A stretch of DNA of 64,000 nucleotides, taken from the NCBI GenBank assembly GCA_965116685.1, contig OZ220707.1, positions 1,612,001-1,676,000 on the forward strand, in the 5' to 3' direction. Under the pieces are notes generated by a model. It saw nothing but the letters and a program-made list of their open reading frames with translations. It was not told the origin of the DNA and did no database searches. Shown piece by piece: positions 35,042-44,531 of this stretch. Origin of the DNA: Bin80 sp965116685. Its GTDB lineage: Bacteria; Bacteroidota; Rhodothermia; Rhodothermales; Bin80. The translations under genes and the position numbers were made by a program. Each line of letters starts with the position of its first letter. The stretch's first letter is position 1.

Positions 35042-35061
35042 CACTCACGTATATAATTCCC

Positions 35062-35069
35062 TTTCCAAT
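35062..35069 (+). repeat. 8-bp target duplication, right copy
   Basis: TTTCCAAT, identical to 33643-33650. The 262 bp from here to 35,331 contain no supportable gene and probably hold the promoter of the next operon. Confidence 0.8.
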
Positions 35070-35331
35070 CCTCACATTAGGATACGATACCGGAAGCCTT
35101 GCAAGCCAGGCACATCCTAGTTGAGACACTGAGCTGGGTTGGATATGCTTGAGTTTCGTCTACCATTGGTGAGCCTCTGGTTTAGAGACAAGCGACGGAT
35201 CTCGGCACCCGACCAGTCTCATCATGATCCAATCCGTCCTTCCTCACGGGGAAAGCCTTGAAGACCGGCTGCATTGCAGGATCAAACTTTTCAGGAAGCA
35301 GTTGGATTTGGCGTAAACAGTCAGGAAAATC

Positions 35332-36465
35332 ATGAATTCCCCGGACAACATCACGAAACGAGGGCTGAACACGGTACGCGAAGGAGTGGATGCAGTCACG
35401 AGCGTTACCAAGAAAGTCCCCGACCTGGTTCGCAAGATTACGGAGAAGGACAAGACTGGAACAGGTACACCGCCAAAATACATCGTTGTCGAAGACCTGT
35501 CAGACCATCTTAAGCAGGGGTACTTGAGCGTACTTGTGTGGCTCGTTCATGTCGATGACAGCCAGATAGACGAGCGGGAGCTATGCGAAATCCAACTGCT
35601 GATGACGCAGTTACGATGCAGCGCCGCTGTACGCAAAGCCGTTCGCGAGGACCTTGAGAACCCAAACCAAATAGTCGTTCAGGTGCAGATTGATCGCATC
35701 CTAAACGACGGGTTCAAGGAAAATGATGAAATGATATTGGCTCTGAAGTGCTCACTCATGAAGGATGCCATTCGGGTGTACCGTGCCACCTCTGAAGGCC
35801 CCGCCTGGGAGAATTCTGAAATCCGTCGGCTGGCCAACATGCTCAAGTTGGAAGACAAGAAAGTTGAATTCATTGAGAGTGTTTGCCAGAAGGACGAAAA
35901 GATCCTATCGGGTGAACTGTCGGACTCCCAGATCAAGAACATGGCGAAAATAATGGCAGCACAGGCCACCGCTGTAGGGATTCCTATCGCCAGCGTCTAC
36001 CTGAGCGGCAGTGTGGTCGGGCTTAGCGCCGCAGGCATTGCTTCAGGACTTGCGACACTTGGAGTGGGCGGCGTTCTGGGTCTATCTGCAATGGTTACCG
36101 GTATCGGCGTGGCCATCATCCTCGGCGGGATTGCATACAAGGGCGTACAATGGGCTCTAGATGGAGCGAAACGAGACCGCACTTCTATCCGGGAATTGAT
36201 GCTGCAGGAGGTCCTGCAAATGCATCAGCGAGCAATCATCAACCTCGGTGAGGATATGTCGCACTTCGGCAAGCGTATCGCAGAGCTTGCCCAAGAAACG
36301 GAAATAAACCGCAAATCCATTAAAGAACTGTTGCACGAGGTGATTCTGCTATCCCGATCGGCTAGCGCAATGACCAGACTTGGCGAGCAAGCGAGCAACT
36401 ATGAACACGATTTACACGAAACCTCGGGACGGAGCAAAAAACAAGACCATGCAGAGCCAGGCTGA
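35332..36465 (+). CDS. TerB-like domain protein with glycine-rich membrane hairpin
   Basis: 377-residue protein, family not named with certainty. Residues ~60-190 resemble the TerB (tellurite-resistance) helical fold: VDDSQIDERELCEIQLLMTQ and, a repeat length later, SEGPAWENSEIRRLANMLKL show the paired acidic loops. Residues ~213-275 are strongly hydrophobic and rich in Gly/Ala (SGSVVGLSAAGIASGLA, GVGGVLGLSAMVTG), suited to a membrane hairpin or pore-like segment. Residues 285-350 are helical, coiled-coil-like. It overlaps the next gene. The layout suggests a two-protein membrane-associated system, possibly defensive, given the mobile/defence surroundings; that role is inference. Confidence 0.7.
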   Translation: MNSPDNITKRGLNTVREGVDAVTSVTKKVPDLVRKITEKDKTGTGTPPKYIVVEDLSDHLKQGYLSVLVWLVHVDDSQIDERELCEIQLLMTQLRCSAAVRKAVREDLENPNQIVVQVQIDRILNDGFKENDEMILALKCSLMKDAIRVYRATSEGPAWENSEIRRLANMLKLEDKKVEFIESVCQKDEKILSGELSDSQIKNMAKIMAAQATAVGIPIASVYLSGSVVGLSAAGIASGLATLGVGGVLGLSAMVTGIGVAIILGGIAYKGVQWALDGAKRDRTSIRELMLQEVLQMHQRAIINLGEDMSHFGKRIAELAQETEINRKSIKELLHEVILLSRSASAMTRLGEQASNYEHDLHETSGRSKKQDHAEPG

Positions 36466-37882
36466 GCGGGCGGCTCTCGCTCAGCGGCTTCAGTTGGACG
36501 CTCTGCATCGCACATTCCAAGGGTTGGAAAGCCAAGTCACCGCCCTGGAATCGGAATCCAGACGTCAGTCTGCCGAGTTGTCACATATAGCCGGGATGAT
36601 AGCGCAACTCCGCGCCAACGACCTCTCGCACCTAGACTCCCATGAGAAGACGGATGGCGACACGCTGGAGCACCGCCGATCTTCGCCTCCAGAGACACGA
36701 ACCGTCCGGCGCTCAATGGATGCGCCCGCCGTTATTCCACCGCCAAATCTGGGCGAAGATTGGGACGCGTATATCCAGAATGTGGATCAATACATCGCTA
36801 ATCATGGGATTGAGATGCCCCAGGATCCGCTTGGCCAACTTCTGAGTTCAGATCGCGCGGCCGAGATCCGAAGCCGGTTCGCCGCAGACTTCTGCGCCTC
36901 ACCATGGGATGATTGGGACTACGGCGTCGTCGCGCTGGCGGTGATCGTAGGTGCTTTTACGGACTATTTGCTTGTCGCGACACCCGGGGGGACATTCAAG
37001 GGGCAGCCTCAGCGCGGTAGCCCGCTGACGGCATGGATGAAGGAGCAGTCGAAGAAGCTTGCCCCCATGAAGGGCCATGACGTTATCAATCGAAATGTCT
37101 TCCAACAGTGGGTCGCCGAACTGACCACCGCTGCCGAAAAGTGGGCGAAGGTGCCCTATGATATTGTTAGCCCAGAAATCGGACTGACCCCAAGAACCCA
37201 CCGACTAGCCTCAATCGGCCACGATCCACTACTCGGCCTGATCTTCGGGGTAAAGGATATTATCTCTGGATCGTGCACCTTCATTGATCAGTCTGGCACT
37301 TGGCAAGTCATTGATAATCCCGGCTATGAGGGCACCCGTAACCCCATTGAGGCACTTGTCAAGGTAGTCGTACACGGATTGTCGGATGTTTTCACCACGC
37401 AAGGTTTGCCACCACCCTTCATGGCACCCTTTCAGCTTATCAGCGCGAAATCTGGATTCATACTGAAAGAAGGAGGGGATTCGGTACCGGTCCGAGATGT
37501 CGCGCGGTACATGTATGCTAATGGCTATGATTTGCGTCACTTCATGACTGCAAAAATATCGCCGGCAATTGCCGAGGCCATCCTGCAGACATATCACAGC
37601 ATTCGAGCTTATGCGGACGAAGGGGAGCATGGGGAGATTAAAATCCCCGAAAGACTGAAGCGCGAGCAAATGCTGGTCATCACCCACGCGCTACTTGGAT
37701 CTGCAAACATCTTGAAAACGGCGATGTACGGCTGGAATCCTATGGCGATCAACCTTGCCCAATTCCAGGCACTCGCGAATCGGATGCTCTCACTGGTGAA
37801 GCTAGCCGTGGAACGAGATCAAATGGTTCAGGATTTTCTGGACGATGGATTGAAAAGGTTGCTCGTCGGCGAGTGCGATTAG
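36449..37882 (+). CDS. Coiled-coil partner protein of the TerB-like operon, unknown
   Basis: 477 residues from ATG 36449 (longer starts at 36401 and 36380 are possible but lie deep in the preceding gene). An N-terminal coiled coil (~1-60, LQLDALHRTFQGLESQVTAL), a proline-rich linker (~75-105), then a large mostly helical domain. A single hydrophobic segment (YGVVALAVIVGAFTDYLLVA, ~158-177) could cross or embed in a membrane. Later sequence (GHDPLLGLIFGVKDIISGS) is conserved-looking but unrecognised. Overlap with the TerB-like gene by 17 bp implies joint production. No catalytic motif that I can name. Confidence 0.65.
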   Translation: MQSQAERAALAQRLQLDALHRTFQGLESQVTALESESRRQSAELSHIAGMIAQLRANDLSHLDSHEKTDGDTLEHRRSSPPETRTVRRSMDAPAVIPPPNLGEDWDAYIQNVDQYIANHGIEMPQDPLGQLLSSDRAAEIRSRFAADFCASPWDDWDYGVVALAVIVGAFTDYLLVATPGGTFKGQPQRGSPLTAWMKEQSKKLAPMKGHDVINRNVFQQWVAELTTAAEKWAKVPYDIVSPEIGLTPRTHRLASIGHDPLLGLIFGVKDIISGSCTFIDQSGTWQVIDNPGYEGTRNPIEALVKVVVHGLSDVFTTQGLPPPFMAPFQLISAKSGFILKEGGDSVPVRDVARYMYANGYDLRHFMTAKISPAIAEAILQTYHSIRAYADEGEHGEIKIPERLKREQMLVITHALLGSANILKTAMYGWNPMAINLAQFQALANRMLSLVKLAVERDQMVQDFLDDGLKRLLVGECD

Positions 37883-38009
37883 GGGCCCGTTTGATACCTC
37901 GCCTGTGCGGATCATTTTAACCGTGATCGAATACAGAGGAGGAAGTTCCGTTCATGGAGAAAATCAGTGCTGACCTACGGTTTCCAGGCAAGCACTGGCT
38001 GCTGCGGCA

Positions 38010-39464
38010 TCATGGATCCACACGAACCTTGTTGATCAGGTTACTCAATCTCATAACCATCTCTGGATGGTGTGAGGCAAGGTTATTGAATTCCCCAATA
38101 TCTGTACGCAGGTTGTATAGTTCAAACCAAGTCCGTTCGGTCTCAACAAAACGGAGTAGTTTCCAATCTTCTTGGCGGATAGCCTGTACATAATGCCCAC
38201 CCCAACCGTTATTGAATTCCCAGTAAAAATAGTCGTGCCGGATTACAGGCCCCTCGTCGCGTAGCAGATTTTGCATCGAAAGCCCGTTCGTAGGCGGGGC
38301 AGGTATATCTGCGAAATCTGCAAGGGTAGCAAGGATATCCCAGCTCCCCCAAGGATGGTTACTCACGATACCTTCGGGGATGATTCCAGGGCCCCAGGCA
38401 ATTGCGGGTACTCGGATACCGCCCTCGTATAGATCACGTTTTAGCCCACGCAGGGGGCCGTTGCTTTCAAAGAAGCCCGGATCAGCTCCACCTTCAACAT
38501 GTGGACCATTGTCACTGGTGAACAATACGATCGTGTTGTCATCTAGTCCAAGGTTGCGGATATGATCCAGTATCCGGCCAACATCTCGATCAAGTCTGGA
38601 AACCATACCTGCAAATGCTGCATGGGGTTGCTCCTGTCCACGATAGGTGCCGATGACGCCACAACAGGGAAATGGTTCTTCTGGCATTAGAAGGCTTCGA
38701 CCGGTGCTATCCTGATAGGGTCTCATGGACTCTGACGGCACCAGAAGTTCCGCATGCACCAGCGGATAAGGGAGATATAACAGGAATAGGTGATCCTTGT
38801 GACGTGTGATGAAGTTCAGGCCCGCTTCCGTAAACAGATCCGGCGTATACTGTGTCGTATCAACAGGTACTCGTTCTGTTTTGCCGTTCTGAATGCTAAA
38901 CAGGTGGTCTGTATAGTATGAGTGCGCGTGAACATGTCCCAGGTATCCCAGAAATTCATCAAATCCCTGCCGGTCCGGTGCACCGTTTTCCGGTGTTCCA
39001 AATCCCCACTTACCAAAGATACCCGTAGAGTAATCTGCTTCCTTGAGCACCTCAGCCACGGTTACATCTGTTTCTTGGAGCCCGGGCCCGGCATTGGAGC
39101 GTGTATGTGAATGTGCCATGTCTACCCCTGTCAGGAGGGCGACGCGAGATGGTGCGCAGACGGTATGTCCGGCATAAAAGCTCGTGAACCTCATTCCCTC
39201 CGCAGCCATTTGGTCAAGTCTCGGCGTATGAATTTTCTTTTGACCATAGGCCCCCAAATCACCGTAACCAAGATCGTCTGCCAGTATCACGATAAAGTTT
39301 GGCGGCCGATCATGTGCTGCTTGTTTGGAGATGTGTTCAGAAAAAGATGCACGAACCACGGCATTTGATTGCCTGGAGATATCTGCAGGTTGGTAACCGG
39401 GCAGTTGTATGCTCAGTATCAGGAACGAGATTGCCGAGAGGGCGGCAGTTAATGGACGTTGCAT
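38010..39464 (-). CDS. Arylsulfatase-type sulfatase, exported
   Basis: 484-residue family S1 sulfatase removing sulfate esters, probably from polysaccharides. The formylglycine motif C-x-P-S-R is present as CAPSR in GHTVCAPSRVALLTG, and the metal-binding start is NFIVILADDLGYGDLG. The second metal site is FTSDNGPHVEGG. ATG 39464 (MQRPLTAALSAISFLILS) gives a signal peptide; the frame extends upstream to 39536. As a Cys-type enzyme it needs a formylglycine-generating enzyme, which is not in this window. It converges on the TerB-like operon with 127 bp between stops. Confidence 0.9.
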   Translation of the reverse strand: MQRPLTAALSAISFLILSIQLPGYQPADISRQSNAVVRASFSEHISKQAAHDRPPNFIVILADDLGYGDLGAYGQKKIHTPRLDQMAAEGMRFTSFYAGHTVCAPSRVALLTGVDMAHSHTRSNAGPGLQETDVTVAEVLKEADYSTGIFGKWGFGTPENGAPDRQGFDEFLGYLGHVHAHSYYTDHLFSIQNGKTERVPVDTTQYTPDLFTEAGLNFITRHKDHLFLLYLPYPLVHAELLVPSESMRPYQDSTGRSLLMPEEPFPCCGVIGTYRGQEQPHAAFAGMVSRLDRDVGRILDHIRNLGLDDNTIVLFTSDNGPHVEGGADPGFFESNGPLRGLKRDLYEGGIRVPAIAWGPGIIPEGIVSNHPWGSWDILATLADFADIPAPPTNGLSMQNLLRDEGPVIRHDYFYWEFNNGWGGHYVQAIRQEDWKLLRFVETERTWFELYNLRTDIGEFNNLASHHPEMVMRLSNLINKVRVDP

Positions 39465-39796
39465 AATATTATTGGACAAAAGCAGGGTAGATTTTGAAGC
39501 AGATACAAGATACCCGCGATGCAACTGATATGCCATCTTTTGTCGCTGGAGCTATCTGGCATCTGCCAGAAAATAGCCCCACCCGCACATAGATTTGTCA
39601 CTTAATATGATTCCCTGATTTTAGGCTTGCGGGGAGGCGCTTTTGAACAGTTGTGACATTCTCAAAATGATTCATCAGTAAGCTGGGGCTGACGTACCAT
39701 GTCATTAGCCTATGGAAGCGCCTGACAGCCCTGAACTGAGCACCCATTGTACCTGTTGGATCGAACCCCGGCAATAGGTCGGAAAGTCTGGCATGC
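39465..39796. other. Gene-free stretch
   Basis: About 330 bp between the sulfatase and the decarboxylase, both on the minus strand. No gene, tRNA or terminator that I can support; should contain the sulfatase promoter. Confidence 0.4.
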
Positions 39797-41308
39797 CTAA
39801 CTCTCTTTCAGATCGTTAACTTGCTCGTTCAGAACCTCAAGTGACTCATTGATATCGTCCAGATGTGTTCGGAATGAGCCGACCGCTAGACGTAGCACCA
39901 CAGTTCCCCTGATTCGCGTGGAGGTCAAGAATACCCGACCATCCCGATGCAGGTTACTGATCAGGGCAAGATTAAATTCGTTTGCATCTCCCTTTTCTGG
40001 AACGTAGCGGAACGTAACAATAGATAAGTCTGGCGCGGGGCCAACCTGAAATCCCTCGAAATTTTGGAGACGCTCATGCGCGTACCGAGCCAAGTGAATC
40101 TTTTCCGACAAAGCCGCACGGAACGGAGCAACCCCCAGAAGTTTGAGAGGCAGCCACATACGGAGTCCCCGAAAATGTTTGGATAATTCAGGAGATAAAT
40201 ATGCCGGGGAAAGTTCGTGGGCATCCGAGTCCATGTCCAGCATGTATTCACCACGGCCACCATGTGCTGGTCCAAGGAATTCCTGATCACGTACCAAGAG
40301 TGCTCCTGTACCAAACGGCAGAAAAAGCGTCTTATGTGGGTCCAGTACAAGGGAGTTTGATTGATCCATGCCAGAGAGAACCTCCTGACCTTCCGGGCAA
40401 AGCGCAAAGAACGCGCCGTACGCACCATCAACATGAAACCAGAGATGGTTTGAACGAGCGATGGAGGCGATATCTCCCATTGGGTCTACCGTGCCCATAT
40501 TGGTCGTGCCGGCGGAAGCGACAATCAGCCACGGGTTCAGGCCGGATGCTCTGTCGGCGGCAATCGTTTTCTCAAGTGCCTCGGCAGACATCCGGCAGTA
40601 ATCATCCTCAGCAACCCTGCGTCGTATCGAACTTCCCATACCCGCAATGCGGAGCGCCTTGTCCACACAATGGTGGGTGTGCTCGGTCATGTATACGACC
40701 GCACGATCATAATCAACCCCGCGGAGTCCATGTGCTTCACGCGCCGTAATCACCGCAGATAAATTGGCGATGCTTCCGCCGGAAGCTAGATATCCACCGG
40801 ACCCTTTGGGATAGCCGACAACCTCTGCCATCCAGCGAATAAGCATATTTTCCATACGAACGGCCCCGGGAGAAGAGTGAAATACACCAGCATATCGCCC
40901 GCCGACAGCTGCAAGAAAATCGCCAAATGCAGAATGCACCAGACCACCGGATGGAATGTAGCCGAGATACCGGGGGGATCCCGAATTCAGCCCTTCATGA
41001 TCCACGTAATCATGCAGAAGCTGTAATGTATCATCCAGCGAGACCCCTGTCTCAGCGATGGGCGAGGACAGTAATCCCACACTTCGCTCCTTCGATTTGA
41101 CGAAGGCAGGAGTCTCGCATACGTTTGAAATATGCTGGCGAGCGTATCTTTCAACTTTCGTAAATAACTCTCCCAACTCCTCTTGAGTGGGGTCAAGTGC
41201 ACGGGCCTGCTGCTCAAGTTCAGCCAAAAAAATCTGACTCACTGAATTTTTTCTCTTATCATGTTGCCCGTTGGTACTGGGTGCGGAAACCTGAACTGAA
41301 TGATCCAT
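39797..41308 (-). CDS. PLP-dependent decarboxylase (group II, aromatic-amino-acid/glutamate type)
   Basis: 503-residue fold-type I decarboxylase. The PLP lysine is in LVLDPHKTLFLPFGTGALLV; upstream are the substrate/PLP elements GYLASGGSIANLSA and VDGAYGAFFAL, with ASAGTTNMGTVDP. Closest in style to aromatic-L-amino-acid and 2,4-diaminobutyrate decarboxylases; the substrate cannot be decided from sequence. Length and motif order are complete. It has no operon partner: the methylase gene downstream on the same strand begins over 3 kb away. Confidence 0.87.
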   Translation of the reverse strand: MDHSVQVSAPSTNGQHDKRKNSVSQIFLAELEQQARALDPTQEELGELFTKVERYARQHISNVCETPAFVKSKERSVGLLSSPIAETGVSLDDTLQLLHDYVDHEGLNSGSPRYLGYIPSGGLVHSAFGDFLAAVGGRYAGVFHSSPGAVRMENMLIRWMAEVVGYPKGSGGYLASGGSIANLSAVITAREAHGLRGVDYDRAVVYMTEHTHHCVDKALRIAGMGSSIRRRVAEDDYCRMSAEALEKTIAADRASGLNPWLIVASAGTTNMGTVDPMGDIASIARSNHLWFHVDGAYGAFFALCPEGQEVLSGMDQSNSLVLDPHKTLFLPFGTGALLVRDQEFLGPAHGGRGEYMLDMDSDAHELSPAYLSPELSKHFRGLRMWLPLKLLGVAPFRAALSEKIHLARYAHERLQNFEGFQVGPAPDLSIVTFRYVPEKGDANEFNLALISNLHRDGRVFLTSTRIRGTVVLRLAVGSFRTHLDDINESLEVLNEQVNDLKES

Positions 41309-41639
41309 GGCAGTAGTATCTTTGGAGAGGTGATAAAAAATCCGTGCACTCTGAATTGAGCGAGCAGAAGAGCATTCACGGAAATCTATCCTGGCCGATA
41401 TATCGAATGGGAGATACGACCAGCTACACTCAGGGTAAATACGAACATAAACCCAAAATGCTTCATGATTTGGGTTCTACCGCGAATATTGTGGATATAG
41501 GTCAAGATCTCCGCAGAAAAAAGGATTGCGGATCTGAAGTTTCCAAATTTTCTATATCCTCTACCGATCATTTTGATCTCTTGGATTTTGTGGTTGATTC
41601 GTTCTGATTTGGTTATATCCCCATGCATCGATGACAAAA
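41309..41639. other. Gene-free stretch
   Basis: About 330 bp, AT-richer than its surroundings. Two ~86-codon frames overlap here on opposite strands; neither has a motif, signal peptide or convincing start, so neither is called. Confidence 0.4.
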
Positions 41640-44531
41640 TCACACAGCAGGTTTAGTTGCCTTACCTCCATGTACGCTGGGTTCTGCACACCATTGTTCG
41701 CGCAGGATCGCGAGGTTTTCAAGCAGGTCGTCTTCATACCCCAGAAGGTCAACTAACACTGTCTGATCCAATGCCTTGCGCACATCATCCCGGTATGCTT
41801 CATTGGCTGGCAGAAAATCCCTGTCGTGAAAGTCATCAAAAATCTTCTCACTAAGGTTAAATTGTTCTTCGGTGAGCTGTGCAGCATCAAGCGACAAGAG
41901 TTGAGGCAAACGCGCAATCGTCAAATTCGACCGTCCCTGCTGCTGACGCGTTCCTGCCCACCAGAAAGAGATCAGCCCAAGGGTTGTATTGGCCCAAAGA
42001 ACCAGTGATATCTCCCATTGCTGTTTGGCGAGAAAATTCGGCCAGGCTCTTCCTCCGAGAGATGGTTTCTCGGTCAGGCATGCAGCCAGTGGCTGCGAGT
42101 TAAGTTGAAAATCACGATTAAAATGCAACCGGGATGCCCCGTCACGCCAGAGTCTTGCAGCCTGCTTACGCAATCCCATTCGGCTGCTCCCCTGTCGATC
42201 CGGTCGAACAATCAGGCGCCGTTCATTCCTGGCATCATGCCCCCACAACATCGGATACTCGGGGGTCTGCGATGAAGCTTCAAGATCAAAAGGTCCACGT
42301 GGTTCCCCGCTACTGGTTCGTCCAATGATGTCCCGGTCAAGGAAGCCTCGTCGTCCAAGCTGTTCAAGTTTACAGACGGGGATGGACAGCGGTGATCCCA
42401 TTCGGGGCAGGAGCAGATTGCCTTCCGCGAGTGCGTTCATGCACACCACCAAGGAAGCCTCCTGAACACCAAGGCCTGTCCAGTCTCTGGATCGAAAGAA
42501 GGTGCCGGCTTGTTGCGTTTCGGTCAAGTGGATCTTTCCAGTGTCGTGTCTGGGATCCCGCCGACGCTGCTCAATCCGCTGGGCCGTGATCGCCGCTTCC
42601 AGTTGCGTCCTGGGCCGGTGCAATACATTCACCACAAAAATGTTGCTTGGGTCCCCCTTGTGATTATCTTTCTTGCGCGTCGCAACCAGAAGCACTTCTG
42701 CCATCCCCGTATCTGCGGAGAATGCCCGGTCGGTGCTCCCGTCGGTCGCAATTCCCACAATGAGAATCTCCTTGTAGTGTTGTTGAATCAGTGTACGTGC
42801 ATTTTCCCATGCCTTTCCCTGCACAAACGAGGCGGGCAGGACCAAGGCGAGGATGCCACCAGGACGGAGTTTTGCATGGGCTAAATCAATAAAGTTTGAT
42901 GCAAGTCCTGCATTTCCATGCCCGGCGGGAGTGGGCAGTCCTTTTCGGAGTTCCTGGAGGCGCGCCGACATTTTCGCCTGCTCTTCTTCCCTGGTTCGGA
43001 ACCCGGCGAACGAGGGAATGGGAACCCCGGTCGCTTCATGATTGGTTGGCCGGGTAAAGGGCGGGTTCATCAGGACTATGTCCATGGATCCATGCGGGAC
43101 TTCTACGACCGCTCCGCCAGGGTCATCTGCCACGGCTCCTTTCCCGGTCAACGCTTTACGCCCCGTCCCAAAGATGTCTCGCGTTTGATCCGCCTGCATG
43201 AGATCAAGAGAGCCAATGGAGACGCCGTTTCCGTTTTCCCCATAGGGCATATTGATAATCCGCGTGTGACCATACGCTTTATCGGGATGCATTCCAGAGA
43301 GGGTTGCGGCGGTCAAATGCACGGCGGAAGGCATGATATCGGTGGCGGTCAACACCGACTCCATCATGGTTGCATGTAGCATTCCATCGTCCTTCCCTGC
43401 GCGTCGATGCCGGGATGCGAACGCATGATAGGCGGCCCCCAACAGCGCACCAGTCCCACAGGCCAGATCCGCTACCTGACATGTGGAGATCTGTTCAGGA
43501 TCTCCCCAGTCCAGGTCCAGACGTAAAACCGCCAATTCGGCCAGCAGGGTGGCAGAAGCGGGCAGCGTGTAGAAGGTGGCCAGAAACTTACGGTCCGTAA
43601 TGAGTTGTTGGAACATTCGTCCAGACAGATCCTGGATATCTGCGGCCCCGAAGTTCTGTAATTCAAAGGACATCTTGTGTAATCGGGAGATGACCTTCTG
43701 TGCATCCAGTTCCGGCAAAATGCTCAAAAGATCCGATGCCAGGCTGAAGATTGGCCAGTAATTGATCTCAAGGATGGCTTGCCAGGATTCAATCACGCTG
43801 AGCTTCGGAAAGACTCCAAGCTGTTCGGTTTGATAGCGTTCCAGTCCTTTGATCTCTGGATTCAGGCGGGCAAGGCGCATATGAAAGATCACGGCGTTGG
43901 CTAGGATGGCCATGGCCATTCGCGTGGTTTGCTCTCCTTCCTCCTGATGCAGTTCCTGTGCCAGTTCGCCAAGGACATATTTGGGGGCATGAAACTGCAG
44001 ATACCCTGCCGCCTGACTGACGCCTAGTTCCAGGATTTTGACGCCCTTTGCGACCCGGCGTTCCGACAGGGCAACCGTCTCAATACAGGTTGCCAAATCA
44101 TCCAGATCACCTTCAATCCATCCACGGTTCGGCCACCGTTCAATGTGTCCATACAATTCTTCCCGGTCGTCATACGTGACAACGGCAAAGCGGTATTTTG
44201 CGCTCCGAATAGCGGAATCAAGGGTTTCCTGCTCGACTTTTCGCAGGGATCCTGGCAACCGGACTGCGATACATTGTTCGACGGTTTCTCCAGTGAGCTT
44301 GATGGTCTGTCCCAGCCGGGCCCGTGCGTCGGATTCCACGGATTTAGCAGGCAGAAACTCGGTCTCCAAAATAACGGTGAGTCCGCCCTCATCGGAAACA
44401 ACAATATCCGGCTGCTTCATCTTCTCTACGAAGATATCTGTCTGCTCAGCCCGTACAATCCAGCTAGGGTGCTTGTCTCTCAGACACTCGGCAAGCTTTG
44501 TATTTACAGTTCTTTCGGAATTTTTCGGCAT
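41640..44531 (-). CDS. Type IIG-like restriction-methylase (N6-adenine methyltransferase with N-terminal nuclease-like domain)
   Basis: 963 residues. The N-terminal ~150 residues contain QPDIVVSDEGG followed by VILETEFLPA, a PD...ExE arrangement like PD-(D/E)XK nucleases. The central domain is a gamma-class N6-adenine methyltransferase: SAM motif VADLACGTGALLGAAY and catalytic NPPF in DIVLMNPPFTRPTN. The C-terminal ~250 residues would be the target-recognition part. The combination in one chain suggests a self-contained restriction-modification enzyme; no separate S or R gene is adjacent. A decayed, intron-split copy of its first third lies just upstream (44,797-47,362). Confidence 0.8.
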   Translation of the reverse strand: MPKNSERTVNTKLAECLRDKHPSWIVRAEQTDIFVEKMKQPDIVVSDEGGLTVILETEFLPAKSVESDARARLGQTIKLTGETVEQCIAVRLPGSLRKVEQETLDSAIRSAKYRFAVVTYDDREELYGHIERWPNRGWIEGDLDDLATCIETVALSERRVAKGVKILELGVSQAAGYLQFHAPKYVLGELAQELHQEEGEQTTRMAMAILANAVIFHMRLARLNPEIKGLERYQTEQLGVFPKLSVIESWQAILEINYWPIFSLASDLLSILPELDAQKVISRLHKMSFELQNFGAADIQDLSGRMFQQLITDRKFLATFYTLPASATLLAELAVLRLDLDWGDPEQISTCQVADLACGTGALLGAAYHAFASRHRRAGKDDGMLHATMMESVLTATDIMPSAVHLTAATLSGMHPDKAYGHTRIINMPYGENGNGVSIGSLDLMQADQTRDIFGTGRKALTGKGAVADDPGGAVVEVPHGSMDIVLMNPPFTRPTNHEATGVPIPSFAGFRTREEEQAKMSARLQELRKGLPTPAGHGNAGLASNFIDLAHAKLRPGGILALVLPASFVQGKAWENARTLIQQHYKEILIVGIATDGSTDRAFSADTGMAEVLLVATRKKDNHKGDPSNIFVVNVLHRPRTQLEAAITAQRIEQRRRDPRHDTGKIHLTETQQAGTFFRSRDWTGLGVQEASLVVCMNALAEGNLLLPRMGSPLSIPVCKLEQLGRRGFLDRDIIGRTSSGEPRGPFDLEASSQTPEYPMLWGHDARNERRLIVRPDRQGSSRMGLRKQAARLWRDGASRLHFNRDFQLNSQPLAACLTEKPSLGGRAWPNFLAKQQWEISLVLWANTTLGLISFWWAGTRQQQGRSNLTIARLPQLLSLDAAQLTEEQFNLSEKIFDDFHDRDFLPANEAYRDDVRKALDQTVLVDLLGYEDDLLENLAILREQWCAEPSVHGGKATKPAV

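Larger units (their letters stand above)
33651..35061 (-). mobile_element. TnpB-carrying element with inverted ends and 8-bp target duplication
   Basis: 1411-bp element whose ends are GGGAATTATATAC (33651-33663) and its exact complement GTATATAATTCCC (35049-35061). Allowing three mismatches, the inverted match extends to about 23 bp. TTTCCAAT directly abuts both ends. The only gene is tnpB. A 50-bp inverted repeat (34992-35041) lies 20 bp inside the upstream end. IS200/IS605 elements normally lack both terminal inverted repeats and target duplications, so this is not a standard one. Confidence 0.8.

Noticed and set aside
35070..35331. Continuation of the TonB receptor remnant on the far side of the TnpB element
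   Set aside because: Reading the minus strand in the frames tried gave no receptor-like sequence, so the element was probably not inserted within that gene.
39758..39769. GGATCGAACCCC, resembling a tRNA T-arm on the minus strand
   Set aside because: The flanking bases do not form a T stem or acceptor stem and no anticodon arm is found.
41344..41643. Overlapping 85-87 codon frames on both strands
   Set aside because: No motif, no signal peptide and no start context; composition is like intergenic DNA.
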